Positions 1 to 7,291 are shown, counted from the stretch's first letter. The stretch: DNA of 12,307 nt from Candidatus Solibacter sp. (GCA_017883345.1 JADGNT010000059.1:1-12307); one strand, 5' to 3'. The notes: generated by a model from the letters alone, not told the origin. Numbers and translations: made by a program.

Positions 1-66
1 GGGGTGCCGGGGTATAGAATCGAGTTCGCCGCCGGCAATGGCGCACCGCGGGAGGTGAAGAAGAGG

Positions 67-1344
67 ATGCGATCCCCCTTTCTGATTGCAAGTTTGAGCG
101 CGACACTGACCTGGTTTGGAACTGTGGTTTGCGCCCAACCGGCGCAGAAGGCCGCTGCGCCGTCGGTTCCCGGGTTGTCGGCGGAGCGGCTAAAACGCCT
201 GGATGGTCTCCTGCAGAAGTACGTGGATGACAACCAGATCGGCGGCGCCGTGGCGTTGGTGCTCCGCGACGGGAGCCCAGTGTACGAGCGCGCGGTCGGG
301 TGGAGCGACAAAGAAGCCGGCCGCAAGATGAGGACGGACACCATTTTCCGGATCGCGTCGCAATCCAAAGCCATCACCAGCACCGCGATTCTGGCTCTGG
401 TGGAGGAAGGCAAGGTCGGCATCACCGAGCCGGTGAGTCATTTCATTGCGAGCTTCGCCAAGACCACCGTGGCGGTTAGAGCCGATGGCGGCATCACTAT
501 GGTTCCCGCCACGCGTCCCATAACCATCCGGGACCTCTTGACGCACACGGCCGGCATTTCTTACGGAACGGAACCGCTGGTGGCATCGCTCTATGAAGCG
601 CAAGGCCTCGGTCCCGCAGCCGGCAATGGCTGGTACACGGCGGACAAAACCGAGCCGATATGCGAAACCATGGAGCGGTTGGGTACCCTGCCCTTTGTCG
701 CTCAGCCGGGAGAGGCCTATGTTTATGGCTATAACACGGACATACTCGGCTGTGTGGTGGAGAGAGCCTCGGGTATGCCGCTCGACGAGTTTATCCGCAT
801 CAGGATCACTGGGCCGCTGGGCATGAAGGACACCGGCTTTTTCCTGGCATCCGAGCAACGCGAGCGCCTGGCAACGGTCTACTCGAGCGTCCCCGGCGAA
901 ACCATCGTGCGGGCACCGGAAGGGTCGAGAGGACAGGGACACTACGGGGAGGGCCCCAAGAAGAGCTTTGCCGGCGGCGCCGGCCTCGTTTCCACGGCCC
1001 GCGACTACGCGCGGTTCCTCGAGATGATCCGCAGGGGCGGCGCACTCGGCGGTGTCCGCATCCTGGCGCCGCGCACCGTGGACTTGATGACCACGAATCA
1101 GAGCGGCATGCTGCACTCGACCACGGGACTGGGCTTTGGCTTCGGTTTCGAAACAGTGGATCGCTACGGCGCCAAGGGGATGGCTACCGTGGGTGCATTC
1201 GGTTGGGGAGGCGCTTACGGCACGGCTTACGAAGTAGACCGCCTCGGCCGCCTGGTGGTGGTTCTGATGATTCAACTGATGCCCAATGCAACCGACATCC
1301 AGCAGAAGTTCTCCAACGTCGTCTATCAGTCGCTACTGAATTGA
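67..1344 (+). CDS. Exported serine hydrolase, class C beta-lactamase/esterase family
   Basis: The product of 425 residues has a Sec-type signal (hydrophobic stretch about 5-22, likely cleavage after VCA at 23) and a beta-lactamase-fold serine hydrolase domain over about 40-420. The catalytic S-x-x-K motif is SQSK at 98-101. The Tyr motif is YGYN at 220-223, in the usual context PGE...Y..TDILG. A WGGAYGT segment at 380-386 stands where this family has its third motif (KTG or HxG). This motif set is typical of the esterase/D-aminopeptidase-like branch rather than true AmpC, so hydrolysis of an ester or amide outside the cytoplasm is likely and resistance should not be assumed. I chose ATG 67 because GGAGGTGA at 51-58 lies eight bases upstream and the signal peptide begins there. 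An in-frame GTG at 55 is a weaker option. The frame stays open to base 4, but those residues look untranslated. It is followed 19 bases later by a co-directional gene, so the two are probably one operon. The substrate is unknown. Confidence 0.9.
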   Translation: MRSPFLIASLSATLTWFGTVVCAQPAQKAAAPSVPGLSAERLKRLDGLLQKYVDDNQIGGAVALVLRDGSPVYERAVGWSDKEAGRKMRTDTIFRIASQSKAITSTAILALVEEGKVGITEPVSHFIASFAKTTVAVRADGGITMVPATRPITIRDLLTHTAGISYGTEPLVASLYEAQGLGPAAGNGWYTADKTEPICETMERLGTLPFVAQPGEAYVYGYNTDILGCVVERASGMPLDEFIRIRITGPLGMKDTGFFLASEQRERLATVYSSVPGETIVRAPEGSRGQGHYGEGPKKSFAGGAGLVSTARDYARFLEMIRRGGALGGVRILAPRTVDLMTTNQSGMLHSTTGLGFGFGFETVDRYGAKGMATVGAFGWGGAYGTAYEVDRLGRLVVVLMIQLMPNATDIQQKFSNVVYQSLLN

Positions 1345-1363
1345 TAGCGGCAGAAAGGAACCC

Positions 1364-3022
1364 GTGAAGAAACGCGTACTGATTTCTCTTCTGATTGTAG
1401 GTGCGGCCCTGTGGGGCCAGAAGAAGGTTTACCCCGAGCGCTGGGTCTACGTTTCCGGCGAACTCGGCACCGATCGTGCGCTGGAGCGGTTCCGCGATAT
1501 CGCCCGCACCGCCTCCGAGCACGGGCTCACCGCGATCATGTACTCTGCCGGATTCGACAGGCTCGACTTGCAGCCGCCGGAGAACATCGCCAGGCTCAAA
1601 GAGGTCAAGGCCATCTGCGAGCGCTACCATTTGGACCTCGTACCCTCGATGTTCGGCACGGGTTACGGCGGAGGCATTCTGTCACACGATAAGAACCTCG
1701 CCGAAGGCGTGCTGGCCAAGGATGCGCTGTTCGTGGTGGAGGGCGGGCAGGCGCGGTTTTCGCCCGAAAACTCCGCTTCGTTTATCAACGGCGGCTTCGA
1801 GGAGCACCAGGGCGACCGGCCCGACGGCTATCTCCCGGGCGCCAACACGGCCGTCGATACCACCGTCTTCCACAGCGGCAAAGCCTCCTTGCGACTGGAA
1901 GGCTTCGGCTCCAAATCGAACGACAGCGCTCACATCATTCAGCAGATCACCGTCAGGCCTTACCGCCAGTACCGGCTCAGCCTCTGGGTCAAAACCGAAG
2001 ATGTCAAGCCCTCCCTGCTGGGCGGCATCCACGCCCAAAGCGACGACGGGCGCAACCTGCACCCCTGGGAGCCGAGGCTCTCCGGCACCTCCGACTGGCG
2101 GCAACTGGTCTCCGGATTCAACAGTTCGAGCGCGGCGAAGTTCAAGCTCGACATCGGCGTCTTCGAAGGCGCCAAGGGCGCCACGGGCAAGGTGTGGATC
2201 GACGACGTCAAGGTGGAGGAGGTAGGGCTTCTCAACGTGCTGCGCCGCCCCGGGACTCCGGTCACCGTGCGCGACGAAAAAACCGCGGCGGTCTACGAGG
2301 AAGGCAAAGACTACGCCGCCATCGCCGACCCCGAGCTCAACTTTCATTGGGACCACGAAGGGCCGGCCATTCGCATCCTACCCGGAGGGAAAATTCCGGA
2401 AGGGGCCCGGCTGCGAGTCAGCTACTACCACGGGACCACCATCTACCAGGACCAGGTGCCGGTGTGCTTGTCGGAGCCCAAGACGCAGGCGATCTGGGAT
2501 AAGCAGGCCCGCCTGATCCACGACCTGCTGGCGCCGCGTAAATACATGATGGCCATGGACGAGTTGCGCATGGCGAACTCGTGCGAAGCCTGCAAGCGCC
2601 GCGGTCTGAGCACGGCCGAGTTGGTGGGCAACGCCACCACGCGGCAGTTCAACGCCATCCGCGCGCTCGACCGCAAGGCTGAGGTCTACGTGTGGTCCGA
2701 CATGTACGACCCGAACCACAACGCGCGCAACCGGTATTACCTGGCGGAAGGCGACATCACCGGTTCGTGGAACTATATTCCGAAAGAGATCAAAATAGTC
2801 TGCTGGTATTACGAGAGGCGCCAGCCGAGCCTGGCACACTTTTCCAAGCTCGGTTTTCAGACGCTGGCCGGCGCCTACTACGACGGGGCCAACCTCGACA
2901 ATCCGAAGGGCTGGCTGGAGGCCCTCGACCAGACACCCGGAGCCATCGGGATCATGTACACGACCTGGGAGAACAAATACAGCCTGCTGCCGGATTTCGG
3001 CGACCTGGTCTCGAAGCGCTGA
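1364..3022 (+). CDS. Exported glycoside-hydrolase-like protein with embedded carbohydrate-binding jelly roll
   Basis: The product has 552 residues. Residues 1-18 form a Sec signal (MKKRVLISLL, then small residues; likely cut after LWG). Residues 24-125 look like the first strands of a TIM barrel. Residues about 138-287 read as a CBM4/9-type jelly roll: 'NGGFEE' start, 'SGKASLRLEG', 'YRLSLWVKT' and a closing 'VWIDDVKVEE'. Residues 288-365 form a further beta-rich piece, and 370-552 resume the barrel. D399-E400 in 'MAMDEL' is a candidate catalytic pair of the kind used in GH20-like and GH123-like enzymes, and 'WSDMYD' (444-449) and 'MYTTWENKY' (531-539) look like active-site loops. I infer a sugar hydrolase but cannot name a family or substrate with confidence. 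The start is GTG 1364, with AAAGGA at 1354-1359; no ATG gives a complete signal peptide. It sits 19 bases after the serine hydrolase. It converges on the minus-strand isomerase gene with a 44-base gap. Confidence 0.85.
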   Translation: MKKRVLISLLIVGAALWGQKKVYPERWVYVSGELGTDRALERFRDIARTASEHGLTAIMYSAGFDRLDLQPPENIARLKEVKAICERYHLDLVPSMFGTGYGGGILSHDKNLAEGVLAKDALFVVEGGQARFSPENSASFINGGFEEHQGDRPDGYLPGANTAVDTTVFHSGKASLRLEGFGSKSNDSAHIIQQITVRPYRQYRLSLWVKTEDVKPSLLGGIHAQSDDGRNLHPWEPRLSGTSDWRQLVSGFNSSSAAKFKLDIGVFEGAKGATGKVWIDDVKVEEVGLLNVLRRPGTPVTVRDEKTAAVYEEGKDYAAIADPELNFHWDHEGPAIRILPGGKIPEGARLRVSYYHGTTIYQDQVPVCLSEPKTQAIWDKQARLIHDLLAPRKYMMAMDELRMANSCEACKRRGLSTAELVGNATTRQFNAIRALDRKAEVYVWSDMYDPNHNARNRYYLAEGDITGSWNYIPKEIKIVCWYYERRQPSLAHFSKLGFQTLAGAYYDGANLDNPKGWLEALDQTPGAIGIMYTTWENKYSLLPDFGDLVSKR

Positions 3023-3026
3023 GCGA

Positions 3027-3042
3027 GGTCTGTTAGCGGACC
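3027..3042. terminator. Small hairpin between convergent genes
   Basis: GGTCTG-TTAG-CGGACC forms a six-pair stem (one G-T wobble) with a four-base loop in the 44-base gap between the stop codons of two converging genes. The position suits a bidirectional transcript end, but neither side has a T-run, so this is not a canonical intrinsic terminator. It may be chance. Confidence 0.25.
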
Positions 3043-3066
3043 GGGAGGAGGTGGCGCGCAGTTTAC

Positions 3067-3930
3067 CTACACCGACAACTTCCTGACGACCGTGCGAAGC
3101 TCCGCGGCCAGGCGCGGGATCTCAGCCTCGGCTTCGGCGCCTTCGTACTCGATCCCCACATAGCCCTTATAACCGGAGTTGCCCAGCATCCCCAGCAAGC
3201 GGGTCCAATCGGCCGGCTGCTTCTTTCCGTTCGGCGCGGAGACCTGGCTTTTCAGATGGACGCTGGTCACATACGGGAGCAGTATCTCCAACTGCTTGTA
3301 GCCGTCCATGCGCAAGTTTCCCGTGTCCGCATTCACGCCGGCCCACGATGTCGCCGCCTGTTTCACGATTGCCGCGGTGGGGGCGGCGTCGACGGTCAGC
3401 CCGTAATCGTTCTCGACGCCGAGCATGATTCCCTTCGAACCGGCGTACTCCGCGCCGCGCTTCAAGACCTCCGCCGCCCAAGCAATCGCCTGCTGCTCGG
3501 TGGCGCCTTTGGGTACGTTGCCGCCGAAAACGCGCACATGGCCGGCTCCCAGCCGATCGGCCACATCCACCCACTTCCGGATATTTTCGAGCTCGGCGAG
3601 CTGCAACTCCGGAGTGGGCTGCGACAGTTGGACCCGTACTCCAGCGTTATAGATCTGCACGCCGTTCTTGAAAGCAGTTTTGCGTAACCCGGCCAGGTAT
3701 CCCGGGGAAGTATCCGGGAACCAATATACGGTGCAATCGAGTCCATCGATGCCCCAGTCCGAAAGGCGGCGGATCAGGTCGTCATACGACATCGTCTTCG
3801 CGGCGAGCTCTTTCCGGTAAGAGTACGCGACCAGACCGGAGCGAAAACGAAACTTGGGTACAGGCTGCGAGTTAATTTGTGCGAGCGCGGGCGCAGCGGC
3901 CAGCGTAGTTAGAAGTTGCCGGCGGTTCAT
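3067..3930 (-). CDS. Tat-type exported sugar phosphate isomerase/epimerase-like protein (AP endonuclease 2 / xylose isomerase-like barrel)
   Basis: The product of 287 residues begins with a short signal containing a twin arginine (NRRQLL, residues 2-7), a hydrophobic run and cleavage near ALA 15-17. The rest is a xylose-isomerase-like TIM barrel. Its metal-binding set is visible at the expected strand ends: E173 in 'GVEN', D202 in 'NADTGN', H225 in 'VHLKS' and E261 in 'GIEYEG'. Family members isomerise or epimerise sugars or polyols, often ketoses or inositol derivatives, with a divalent metal; the substrate here cannot be read from sequence. A Tat signal fits export of a prefolded metalloenzyme. 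There is no Shine-Dalgarno sequence in front of the ATG (the upstream minus-strand bases end GTATCTCC), so initiation may be weak or leaderless, but the signal peptide fixes this start. It lies 110 bases downstream of the DUF4832 gene on the same strand, with a long hairpin between, so the two may be partly uncoupled. Confidence 0.88.
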   Translation of the reverse strand: MNRRQLLTTLAAAPALAQINSQPVPKFRFRSGLVAYSYRKELAAKTMSYDDLIRRLSDWGIDGLDCTVYWFPDTSPGYLAGLRKTAFKNGVQIYNAGVRVQLSQPTPELQLAELENIRKWVDVADRLGAGHVRVFGGNVPKGATEQQAIAWAAEVLKRGAEYAGSKGIMLGVENDYGLTVDAAPTAAIVKQAATSWAGVNADTGNLRMDGYKQLEILLPYVTSVHLKSQVSAPNGKKQPADWTRLLGMLGNSGYKGYVGIEYEGAEAEAEIPRLAAELRTVVRKLSV

Positions 3931-3953
3931 GGAGATACACTATCAGAATCTGG

Positions 3954-4014
3954 CCCTCGGGACTGACATGAATTTCCGGCGCAGTTTGCCGGAAATTCGC
4001 TGTCTGTCCCAGGG
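3954..4014. repeat. Long imperfect palindrome (REP/MITE-like extragenic element or transcript hairpin)
   Basis: The core is a perfect 11-base inverted repeat, GAATTTCCGGC (3970-3980) and GCCGGAAATTC (3988-3998), around the 7-base loop GCAGTTT. Pairing continues outward. GACA (3965-3968) pairs with TGTC (4001-4004) past a small bulge. After a T-T mismatch, GGGAC (3959-3963) pairs with GTCCC (4006-4010). After a bulged C, CCCT (3954-3957) pairs with AGGG (4011-4014). That makes about 25 pairs in 61 bases. It fills the gap between the stop of the DUF4832 gene and the start of the isomerase gene, both on the minus strand. No T-run follows on either strand. The GGGAC-x-GACA / TGTC-x-GTCCC ends resemble, from memory, GGGGACAGAC-ended palindromes linked to REP-associated transposases in other bacteria, so a non-autonomous repeat is my first guess. 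A terminator/attenuator or an mRNA-stabilising stem is the alternative. Confidence 0.7.
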
Positions 4015-4040
4015 TTTGCTCCTTCCCCGGGTTGCTTGCG

Positions 4041-5399
4041 TCACCGGATCACGTTTATGGTGCCGAGCGGATACCAGCCGTCCGGCTCGCGGCCGGATAT
4101 CGCCAGACGAATCGCCGGCTTGCCGGTGCCTGGGTCGAGGAGAGCGGTGCGAAGGCGATAGACTCCCTCCGGCAAGTCTGCCGGGATAGCGAGCGAGTCG
4201 TCGAACACGGCGTCTCCCGGCAGCCATTTGCGGATATCGGCCGCCGTCGCGATCCGCGCCGTGTGTCCGGGCGATGTCAGCTCGAACGCTAGCCGATACT
4301 CGCGATACACGGGCGCGACGCCCTCATTTACCCACCAGGACTTGAGCCCCAGCATGGCGCCGGCCCTTACGCGATCTTCGAACTCGATCCGGCGCAGGGC
4401 GAACCGGTAACCCATTCTGCTCTGGAAATCGTCGAACTCCCGCTGCCATTCGGGCGGGATGGCAGTCGACTTGACGTTCAGTGAGCTCACGTGCCAGCGC
4501 AACGCCTCGGTCAGGATGTAGTGCACGTCCCAGTTGTTCTGCTTCCACCCAGCCGGCACTCCGCAGGTTTCCATCACCACCGGGCTGCGCCGCCACACAT
4601 CCTGTATGCCTGTTCGGGCGATTTGCTGCGGATAGAAATCGAGCATGTGCGAGAATTTCGGCCGCATGTCGCCCAGGCAGTCGAACCGCCAGCCTGCGCC
4701 GCGGCTGGTGCCGTAAACCAGCGCATCCGGTTCGTCGAAGTTCATCAGCAGAAGAGTGCGGTGGAACGCCTTGAAGTAGATGTCAATGAGCGATCTCTGA
4801 TGCTCGAAGGCCGGCATGTAGTTGCTCCACCCCTCGCCCCAATAGCCGACCGATGAAATGTCGACGCTTTCCAGGTCCGGATGTCCGTCGTAGCGCGCTC
4901 CGGCGGCCGCGATCAGAGTGTTCCAATGCTTCAGGTACAGCGGATCGCTAAAATCCGGCTCCCAGATCGCCTCGGAGGCGGCATTGGCGCGCCGCGCTCC
5001 GGAACTGCGATACCACTCGGGCAGTGGATGCTGCTGATCGTAGGGCATCAGGCGGATTGCCAGCGTCTGGCCATGCAACCGCGCCTGTTGGAGCGCGGTG
5101 TCGAGAATCTCCCAGCGGACCTTTCCCCTCTCGGGCTCGAGCGTGGCCCAATGCCAACGGCAGTATGCGATCGTAGTCTCGGGAAAAACGGGTTTCGCCG
5201 CCACCGGAGCGAGCGGCTCGGTGGGACCGGCTTCGGACCATCGGAGACCCGGATACAGCGGCTCGCCGTTGTATCGTTGAAAGGTAGTGATCCCCATGCC
5301 CGGGTTGACAAGAACGCCGCGAAATTCAGTGGGCCGGACAATGACATGCTCGGCTTGAGCCAGTGGAATCAGGACGGCGAGGAGCCAGAGATGCTTCAT
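4041..5399 (-). CDS. Exported DUF4832-type protein with glycoside-hydrolase-like barrel
   Basis: The product has 452 residues. A Sec signal (MKHLWLLAVLIPLAQA, cut after residue 16) precedes a TIM-barrel-like region of about 25-330 and a C-terminal beta-sandwich of the DUF4832 kind (about 330-450, with 'LKSWWVNEG', 'RKWLPGD' and 'LPEGVYRLRTALLDP'). The N-terminal half resembles GH14/GH42-like barrels: 'YCRWHWATLEPERGKVRWE' is a strand/helix pattern seen in beta-galactosidase-type enzymes. Candidate acidic residues are E189 in 'YWGEG' (end of strand 4, where acid/base residues sit), E277 in 'VMETCG' and E359 in 'WVNEG'. Activity of the family is not established to my knowledge, so I call it a putative glycosidase only. 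I start at ATG 5399 because AGAGAGG at 5406-5412 lies six bases upstream; an in-frame TTG at 5405 would abut that site. It is divergent from the GH123-like gene across a 108-base control region and is followed on its own strand by the isomerase gene. Confidence 0.87.
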   Translation of the reverse strand: MKHLWLLAVLIPLAQAEHVIVRPTEFRGVLVNPGMGITTFQRYNGEPLYPGLRWSEAGPTEPLAPVAAKPVFPETTIAYCRWHWATLEPERGKVRWEILDTALQQARLHGQTLAIRLMPYDQQHPLPEWYRSSGARRANAASEAIWEPDFSDPLYLKHWNTLIAAAGARYDGHPDLESVDISSVGYWGEGWSNYMPAFEHQRSLIDIYFKAFHRTLLLMNFDEPDALVYGTSRGAGWRFDCLGDMRPKFSHMLDFYPQQIARTGIQDVWRRSPVVMETCGVPAGWKQNNWDVHYILTEALRWHVSSLNVKSTAIPPEWQREFDDFQSRMGYRFALRRIEFEDRVRAGAMLGLKSWWVNEGVAPVYREYRLAFELTSPGHTARIATAADIRKWLPGDAVFDDSLAIPADLPEGVYRLRTALLDPGTGKPAIRLAISGREPDGWYPLGTINVIR

Positions 5400-5405
5400 T
5401 GACAA

Positions 5406-5412
5406 CCTCTCT
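5406..5412 (-). promoter_or_regulatory. Ribosome binding site that decides the DUF4832 gene start
   Basis: On the minus strand AGAGAGG is followed by six bases and then ATG at 5399. The spacing supports ATG and argues against the in-frame TTG at 5405, which would touch the site. Confidence 0.7.
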
Positions 5413-5423
5413 ACGAGAACCGT

Positions 5424-5453
5424 ACTATAGCACAGGAAAAATCAACAAATCAG
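5424..5453 (-). promoter_or_regulatory. Candidate promoter for the DUF4832/isomerase genes
   Basis: The minus strand reads TATAGT at 5429-5424, five of six matches to the sigma-70-type -10 box. CTGATT at 5453-5448 is a poor -35 match (three of six) with an 18-base spacer. A transcript starting about seven bases past the -10 box would have a leader of roughly 18 bases containing the ribosome site at 5412-5406. The -35 side overlaps the CAGAA/TTCTG half-sites, which would suit regulation there. This is a consensus match only. Confidence 0.35.
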
Positions 5454-5475
5454 AATAGGTTCTGATGAGCAGAAC
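5449..5475. promoter_or_regulatory. Three alternating half-sites: candidate operator in the divergent control region
   Basis: ATCAGAA (5449-5455) and TTCTGAT (5460-5466) form a perfect inverted repeat across TAGG. GTTCTG (5459-5464) and CAGAAC (5470-5475) form a second, overlapping inverted repeat across ATGAG. The shared unit CAGAA/TTCTG/CAGAA recurs with centres near 5453, 5462 and 5472, about one helical turn apart. It lies between two divergently transcribed sugar-related genes and overlaps the -35 side of the candidate minus-strand promoter. This suggests an operator with repeated half-sites, or two mutually exclusive hairpins in the leader of the plus-strand gene. Repeats of 6-7 bases are common by chance, so position and periodicity carry most of the weight. 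Confidence 0.4.
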
Positions 5476-5491
5476 AGCAGTTCCTCGTCCC

Positions 5492-5498
5492 AAAGGAG
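5492..5498 (+). promoter_or_regulatory. Ribosome binding site that decides a TTG start
   Basis: AAAGGAG ends nine bases before TTG 5508. No ATG or GTG nearby gives a full signal region in frame, so this strong site supports the unusual TTG initiation of the GH123-like gene. Confidence 0.65.
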
Positions 5499-5507
5499 CG
5501 CTGAAGG

Positions 5508-7283
5508 TTGACCCGCAAACAATTTCTGGCCACGCTGGCTTGCACCCGATCCGTACTGGCCCAGGCAGGACCGGGCGGCTCCGTGTGGGCCGTGCATGAT
5601 GGGGAAAAAGTCGAAAAGGACGATCTCCATAATCCCTTAAAGACGCGCAACTCCGCATGGGACGGCCGTACGATCAAACTGTTTGCCGGCCGCAACGAGG
5701 TAGTCGCCTTCCAGGTGATTGTCGAAGCGAGCGGCGCCGGCATCCGAAACCTGCGCGTCTCACTGCCGGAGCTGAAACAGCGCGGCGGCCGCGGGCGGCT
5801 CGCCTACGTGCCGCCAAGCGACGATCCGTCAAACTCCGTGGGCCGGCCGATACAGATCTTTGCGGAAAACTACATGTACGTTCCGACGCCAGGGACAGCC
5901 TCGTGGATTTATCGGGCGGGGACTCCCGGCGCCCCTCCAAAGCCGACCGGATGGAAACCGGTGCAACTGGTTCCGGAGAACGCCCGCGCCGGGCGAGGCG
6001 GCTTTCCGATCCAGGTTGCTCCTGCCGGGAACCAACCCATCTGGATCGAGATCTACACTGCGCGCGACTTGCCGCCGGGAATCTACGACGGCGCCGTGGC
6101 GGTCTCCGCCGACAACCTGACGGCGAAGCTGCCGGTTACGATCGAGGTGTTCGACTTCCTTCTGCCGGATGAGAACAGCATGCACGCCATGCTGTATTAC
6201 GATAGCTCGCAGCCCGAGCTGTACATGGGACGGAATCTCGACCCCGAGTTCCATCGGTTCGCGCACCGCCACCGCGTCGAGTTGGTGAACGCTTACAGCC
6301 CCGTCTCCGCGAAGGAACATGCCGGGCGGTTCCGCGGCGACGATTTTACCCGCGCCCAGGGCTATGAAGGCCCCGGTGAAGGCGTCGGCAACCGGATCAT
6401 GCCGATGTCGTTTTATGGCCCGCCGCGCGGGTTCGAAGATCGGCCGACGGCGTGGGAAAGGTCCGATGCCTGGATGAAATTCGTCACGCAGAACTTCCCG
6501 AAGGCCTTGACGTTCCTGTACATGCCCGACGAACCCAGCGCGTCGTCTTACGGCCGGATCAATCTGATCGGAGAAAATGTTCACAGCAACCCAGGGCCGG
6601 GCGGTAAGCTGCCCATGTTCGTGACCAGCGGATACCAGCCGCGGATTGAGAACGCCATAGATATCTGGTGCTCCGGCCCGCGAGGCTACAACATCGCGCG
6701 AGCCATCGAAGAACGGAAGAAGGGCCGCGACTACTGGTTCTATAACGGCGGGCGGCCGCATGGTCCGGCCATTGCGATCGAATCGCCGGCCACCGACCCG
6801 CGCGCGGCGATCTGGGCCTGCTTCAAACACGACATACGGGTGTATTTCTACTGGCATTCGGTCCACTGGCGGCACAACAGCCAGAAGCAGGGTGAACGCA
6901 ATCAGGACGTGTGGGCCAATCCGATTACATTCGACAATCGCGGCCAGCCGAACAAGAACAGTTTCGGCATAGGGTACGGCGATGGCGTGCTGATGTACCC
7001 CGGCGAAGAGAAAGTGCACCCGGAGCAGGACCGCGGCATCCGCGGCCCTTGCGCAACCATTCAACTCGCCAATTTCAGGCGCGGACTGCAGGATCACCAG
7101 TATCTGACCTTGGCGCGCAAGTTGGGGTTGAACACGCTGGTGAGCGAGACATTGCAGGCGGTAGTACCCAAAGTCTTCTCGGACGCGGGAGAGACGGTCG
7201 GATTCGCCGAGAATGGAGATGTGTACGAAACCGCTCGCTACAAACTGGCGAAGGCAATCGCCGCGGCGGCGCACGGGCAATAG
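5508..7283 (+). CDS. GH123/DUF4091-type exported glycoside hydrolase
   Basis: The product of 591 residues starts at TTG. The N-terminus 'MTRKQFLATL' followed by 'SVLAQ' resembles a Tat-like signal with R-K in place of R-R and an unusual Arg at 14 inside the hydrophobic part. Residues about 45-220 are a beta-sandwich N-terminal domain as in GH123 ('LFAGRNEVVAFQVIVEA', 'PIWIEIYTARDLPPGIYDG'). Residues 225-590 are the catalytic barrel. D341-E342 in 'YMPDEP' is the Asp-Glu pair that in characterised GH123 N-acetyl-beta-galactosaminidases serves substrate-assisted hydrolysis. The C-terminal signature 'GDGVLMYPG' (491-499) plus 'LANFRRGLQDHQYL' (520-533) is the DUF4091 hallmark. Action on a beta-linked N-acetylhexosamine glycan is plausible, but DUF4091 proteins are diverse and specificity is not shown here. 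Its stop codon overlaps the ribosome site of the next gene, so the two are translationally coupled. It is divergent from the DUF4832 gene. Confidence 0.9.
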   Translation: MTRKQFLATLACTRSVLAQAGPGGSVWAVHDGEKVEKDDLHNPLKTRNSAWDGRTIKLFAGRNEVVAFQVIVEASGAGIRNLRVSLPELKQRGGRGRLAYVPPSDDPSNSVGRPIQIFAENYMYVPTPGTASWIYRAGTPGAPPKPTGWKPVQLVPENARAGRGGFPIQVAPAGNQPIWIEIYTARDLPPGIYDGAVAVSADNLTAKLPVTIEVFDFLLPDENSMHAMLYYDSSQPELYMGRNLDPEFHRFAHRHRVELVNAYSPVSAKEHAGRFRGDDFTRAQGYEGPGEGVGNRIMPMSFYGPPRGFEDRPTAWERSDAWMKFVTQNFPKALTFLYMPDEPSASSYGRINLIGENVHSNPGPGGKLPMFVTSGYQPRIENAIDIWCSGPRGYNIARAIEERKKGRDYWFYNGGRPHGPAIAIESPATDPRAAIWACFKHDIRVYFYWHSVHWRHNSQKQGERNQDVWANPITFDNRGQPNKNSFGIGYGDGVLMYPGEEKVHPEQDRGIRGPCATIQLANFRRGLQDHQYLTLARKLGLNTLVSETLQAVVPKVFSDAGETVGFAENGDVYETARYKLAKAIAAAAHGQ

Positions 7284-7287
7284 GAGG
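7283..7287 (+). promoter_or_regulatory. Ribosome binding site overlapping the upstream stop codon
   Basis: TAGGAGG combines the stop of the GH123-like gene (7281-7283) with GGAGG, four bases before ATG 7292. This indicates translational coupling and fixes the start of the DUF5107-TPR gene at 7292, although its frame is open further upstream. Confidence 0.75.
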
Positions 7288-7291
7288 CGGA

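Noticed and set aside
190..1275. Long minus-strand open frame opposite the serine hydrolase gene
   Set aside because: It lies opposite a gene with clear catalytic motifs, has no recognisable domain, and is rich in His, Arg, Ala and Gly, as frames antisense to GC-rich genes usually are.
98..1344. Serine hydrolase as an antibiotic-resistance beta-lactamase
   Set aside because: SQSK and the fold alone are shared with many esterases and peptidases; the third motif is WGGAYGT-like instead of KTG, and the context is sugar metabolism.
6911..7291. Upstream in-frame extension of the DUF5107-TPR gene
   Set aside because: It overlaps the coding end of the GH123-like gene and precedes an obvious signal peptide and ribosome site at 7283-7294.
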